From NCBI RefSeq assembly GCF_001907245.1, contig NZ_MQSU01000004.1, positions 124,001 through 188,000 of the forward strand: a DNA stretch of 64,000 nucleotides, read 5' to 3'. Made by a program: the position numbers and the translations under genes. This DNA comes from Boudabousia liubingyangii. GTDB lineage: Bacteria; Actinomycetota; Actinomycetes; Actinomycetales; Actinomycetaceae. Positions 62,224 to 64,000 of the stretch are shown here, in pieces; the stretch's first letter is position 1, and the number at the start of each line of letters is the position of its first letter. The notes under the pieces were generated by a model that was not told the DNA's origin, searched no databases, and worked only from the letters and a program-made list of their open reading frames with translations.

Positions 62224-63210
62224 ATGAGTATTTTAGTTGCCGGCGGAGCCGGATATATTGGTGCACATGTAGTTCGACTACTTCAAGAACGTGGCGAGGA
62301 AGTCCTAGTTGTCGACGACCTTAGCTACGGAACTAAAGAACGTATTGGCAAATCAGAACTCCTCCAACTGGATGTCTCAGCCCCTGAGGCTCCCAAGGTT
62401 CTGGAAGCTGCCATGCGGGAACACAACGTAACCGGCGTGATTCACTTTGCCGCCCGAAAGCAAGTCGGTGAATCCGTAGAAAAACCCATGTGGTACTACC
62501 AGCAAAACGTTGGTGGACTAGCAAATATGCTGATCGCCATGGAAGCTGCCGGGGTCAAAAAGATGATTTTCTCATCCTCGGCTGCGGTCTACGGTATGCC
62601 GCCGGTAGAGGTTGTTAGTGAAGATATCATTAAGCAGCCTATCAACCCCTACGGCGAAACCAAACTGATCGGCGAATGGATGATGGCTGACTGTGAACGA
62701 GCTTGGGGCCTAAACTGGGCAGGCCTACGCTACTTCAACGTCGCAGGCTCCGGTTGGGATGACCTAGGTGACCCGGCCACCCTAAACCTAATCCCCATGG
62801 TGCTAGACCGCCTCGCCCGCGGCGAAAGCCCCAAGATCTTCGGTGACGACTACCCGACACCGGACGGGACCTGCATTCGCGACTACATCCATGTCCTAGA
62901 TCTTGCCAAGGCACACCTAGCAGCACTTGACTACCTAGGCTCAGACCGAATCTCTGAACACCACGTCTTCAACGTAGGTACCGGTCAGGGCAACTCGGTT
63001 AAGGAAGTTATCGATCAAATCGCAAAGACCACCGGACTAGAGTTCGAAACTGAAATCCTAGGACGCCGTGCCGGTGACCCGCCGCAGTTGATCGGTGACC
63101 CCAGCCGTATCGGTATTGAACTAGGGTGGAAGGCCCAGCACTACCTACCTGAAATCATTGAATCAGCATGGAGCGCCTGGCAGGCCGGCCCTCGCCGGAT
63201 CGAACGCTAA
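62224..63210 (+). CDS. galE: UDP-glucose 4-epimerase
   Basis: Interconverts UDP-glucose and UDP-galactose for galactose use and for wall polysaccharides. 328 residues, short-chain dehydrogenase fold. Seen: NAD-binding GGAGYIGAHVVRLL, VIHFAARKQVGESVEKP, FSSSAAVYG with the catalytic Ser, Tyr143-x3-Lys147 (NPYGETK), LRYFNVAGSGWDDLGDPATLNLIPMVLDRLARG, GTCIRDYIHVLDLAKAH. Some members act on N-acetylated sugars; this cannot be decided here. Leaderless-type start. Convergent with the LCP gene. Confidence 0.93.
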   Translation: MSILVAGGAGYIGAHVVRLLQERGEEVLVVDDLSYGTKERIGKSELLQLDVSAPEAPKVLEAAMREHNVTGVIHFAARKQVGESVEKPMWYYQQNVGGLANMLIAMEAAGVKKMIFSSSAAVYGMPPVEVVSEDIIKQPINPYGETKLIGEWMMADCERAWGLNWAGLRYFNVAGSGWDDLGDPATLNLIPMVLDRLARGESPKIFGDDYPTPDGTCIRDYIHVLDLAKAHLAALDYLGSDRISEHHVFNVGTGQGNSVKEVIDQIAKTTGLEFETEILGRRAGDPPQLIGDPSRIGIELGWKAQHYLPEIIESAWSAWQAGPRRIER

Positions 63211-63244
63211 GCATCCACAGCGGATCAAAACTTAGCTAGGTAAA

Positions 63245-63287
63245 ACATAGTAGGCGGTGACCAATGAGTCACCGCCTACCTTTATGT
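63245..63287. terminator. Bidirectional terminator between galE and the LCP gene
   Basis: A perfect 12-bp stem (GTAGGCGGTGAC 63250-63261 with 63268-63279), extendable by ACATA/TATGT, between convergent genes. Followed by CTTTATGTT on plus and TATGTTTTA on minus. Confidence 0.75.
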
Positions 63288-63308
63288 TCTAATCTTCAAA
63301 AAACCTAA

Positions 63309-64000
63309 TCAGTCACCATTGGTGAACTGGTTAAGCTGCTCTTTCTGAAGCGTGCCATTCTTTAGGTCCTCAAAGAACTTCCCAGCCTTCGCCGGGGAAA
63401 GCAGGACCGCCGCCCCATGACCATTACGGTAGTTCAAATCAGCAATCGGCGGGGTGCCCAGCATTTCGTTCTTATTCGCAGCACGGTAGGCCAACGCCAA
63501 CTTACCTAGGGCAAAAGGTGAGGTGCTTTCATCAACACTTAGCGCCTGGGAAGCCGCCAAAGCTAGATCACGAGTCGCAATCGGGTTCAGGATAGTCGAA
63601 GCGGAACTGGCGTTCTTCACGACCGCTGCAATCACCTGACGCTGTCGATCCTGGCGACCAATATCGCCCCGCGGATCCGAATAGCGCATGCGAGCAAAGG
63701 CCAAAGCCGTCTTACCATCCGCCAGATGGCAACCCTTCTGCCAGTTAAGCTCTGACTTTGGGTCGTGGACGTCAGCGTCATAGCAGAGCTCGACGCCGCC
63801 AACGGCATCCACAATCCGCTCAACGCCACCCATATGAACCAGTACGAAATGGTCAATCTTGAGTCCGGTCAGATCCTCAACGGTAGAGACCAACAGGGGA
63901 GCACCACCAAAAGCGTAGGCAGCATTTAGCTTTTGATGGCCATGACCGGGAACCTCAACATCAGTATCACGAGGAAGCGATACTACGACAGCCTGGCCAT
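63309..64000 (-). CDS. LCP (LytR-CpsA-Psr) family cell-wall polymer ligase (5' end outside the window)
   Basis: LCP proteins transfer undecaprenyl-linked polymers (teichoic acid, polysaccharide, arabinogalactan or pilin glycans) to peptidoglycan on the outer face of the membrane. The frame is open to base 64000, so the gene starts beyond the window; about 230 C-terminal residues are visible. Seen: VVVSLPRDTDVEVPGHGHQKLNAAYAFGGAPLLVSTVEDLTGLKIDHFVLV, GGVERIVDAVGGVELCYDADVHD, LADGKTALAFARMRYSDPRGDIGRQDRQRQVI. The R-D and R-x-R residues that bind the lipid phosphate are there. No start codon in view belongs to the true N terminus. Confidence 0.94.
   Translation of the reverse strand, partial: GQAVVVSLPRDTDVEVPGHGHQKLNAAYAFGGAPLLVSTVEDLTGLKIDHFVLVHMGGVERIVDAVGGVELCYDADVHDPKSELNWQKGCHLADGKTALAFARMRYSDPRGDIGRQDRQRQVIAAVVKNASSASTILNPIATRDLALAASQALSVDESTSPFALGKLALAYRAANKNEMLGTPPIADLNYRNGHGAAVLLSPAKAGKFFEDLKNGTLQKEQLNQFTNGD

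Overview
The window is a stretch of chromosome from a Gram-positive actinobacterium, most likely of the family Actinomycetaceae (Actinomyces, Varibaculum, Winkia or Gleimia type); the genus cannot be fixed from the sequence alone. Supporting evidence is the conserved actinobacterial gene orders (mfd-eno-ftsB-DUF501-ppx, xseB-xseA/ispH-ychF, typA...fdxA-dapC), the Fim/Spa-type pilins with sortase signals of the LPxTG and LAxTG types, a 7Fe actinobacterial ferredoxin, and G+C only moderately above 50 percent. No rRNA, CRISPR array, transposase, integrase or prophage gene was seen.

Layout. 1-7405 (+): 3' part of mfd, enolase, FtsB/DivIC-like divisome protein, DUF501 protein, Ppx/GppA phosphatase. 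7564-8919 (-): NhaA antiporter. 9067-9143: a tRNA with anticodon UAA and a short variable loop. 9312-11534 (+): Bax1-I/YccA-like membrane protein, FKBP isomerase, GNAT-like protein. 11539-17339: MsrA, AI-2E-type membrane protein, GreA, hemolysin III-like protein, isoprenyl transferase, exonuclease VII (xseB, xseA). 17534-20381 (+): papain-fold (C39-like) protein, IspH, YchF. 20603-33465: a lipoprotein (+), then a minus-strand surface cluster (giant tip-like adhesin, fimbrial shaft pilin, an 805-residue repeat protein, a wall-anchored 5'-nucleotidase). 33708-38595: PfkB kinase, NDH-2, M18 aminopeptidase, hexose-6-phosphate mutarotase. 38776-50671 (-): oligopeptide ABC transporter (oppB, oppC, fused oppDF) followed by four tandem paralogous lipoprotein binding proteins. 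51003-56410 (+): TypA, VanW-family protein, ferredoxin, DapC. 56491-63210: Maf, class III nucleotide cyclase, two-component pair, PurK, PurE, GalE. 63309-64000 (-): LCP (LytR-CpsA-Psr) protein, cut by the window end.

How the genes work together. Most are housekeeping: repair (Mfd, XseAB), glycolysis (Eno), isoprenoids and wall lipid carrier (IspH, UppS-like), purines (PurKE), lysine/DAP (DapC), envelope building (FtsB, VanW, LCP, GalE). The accessory character lies in two blocks that face the outside: the pilus/surface cluster, which has four sortase substrates but no sortase gene in view, and the peptide-uptake block, in which one permease/ATPase set seems to serve four binding lipoproteins that each carry their own leader and candidate operator.

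Three genome-wide habits stand out. Many genes start 6-7 nt after a TANNNT -10 box with no ribosome binding site, as expected for leaderless mRNAs. Enolase uses CTA for roughly four in five leucines, which makes CTAG abundant. Intergenic spaces nearly always hold a strong hairpin, several of them shared by convergent genes.
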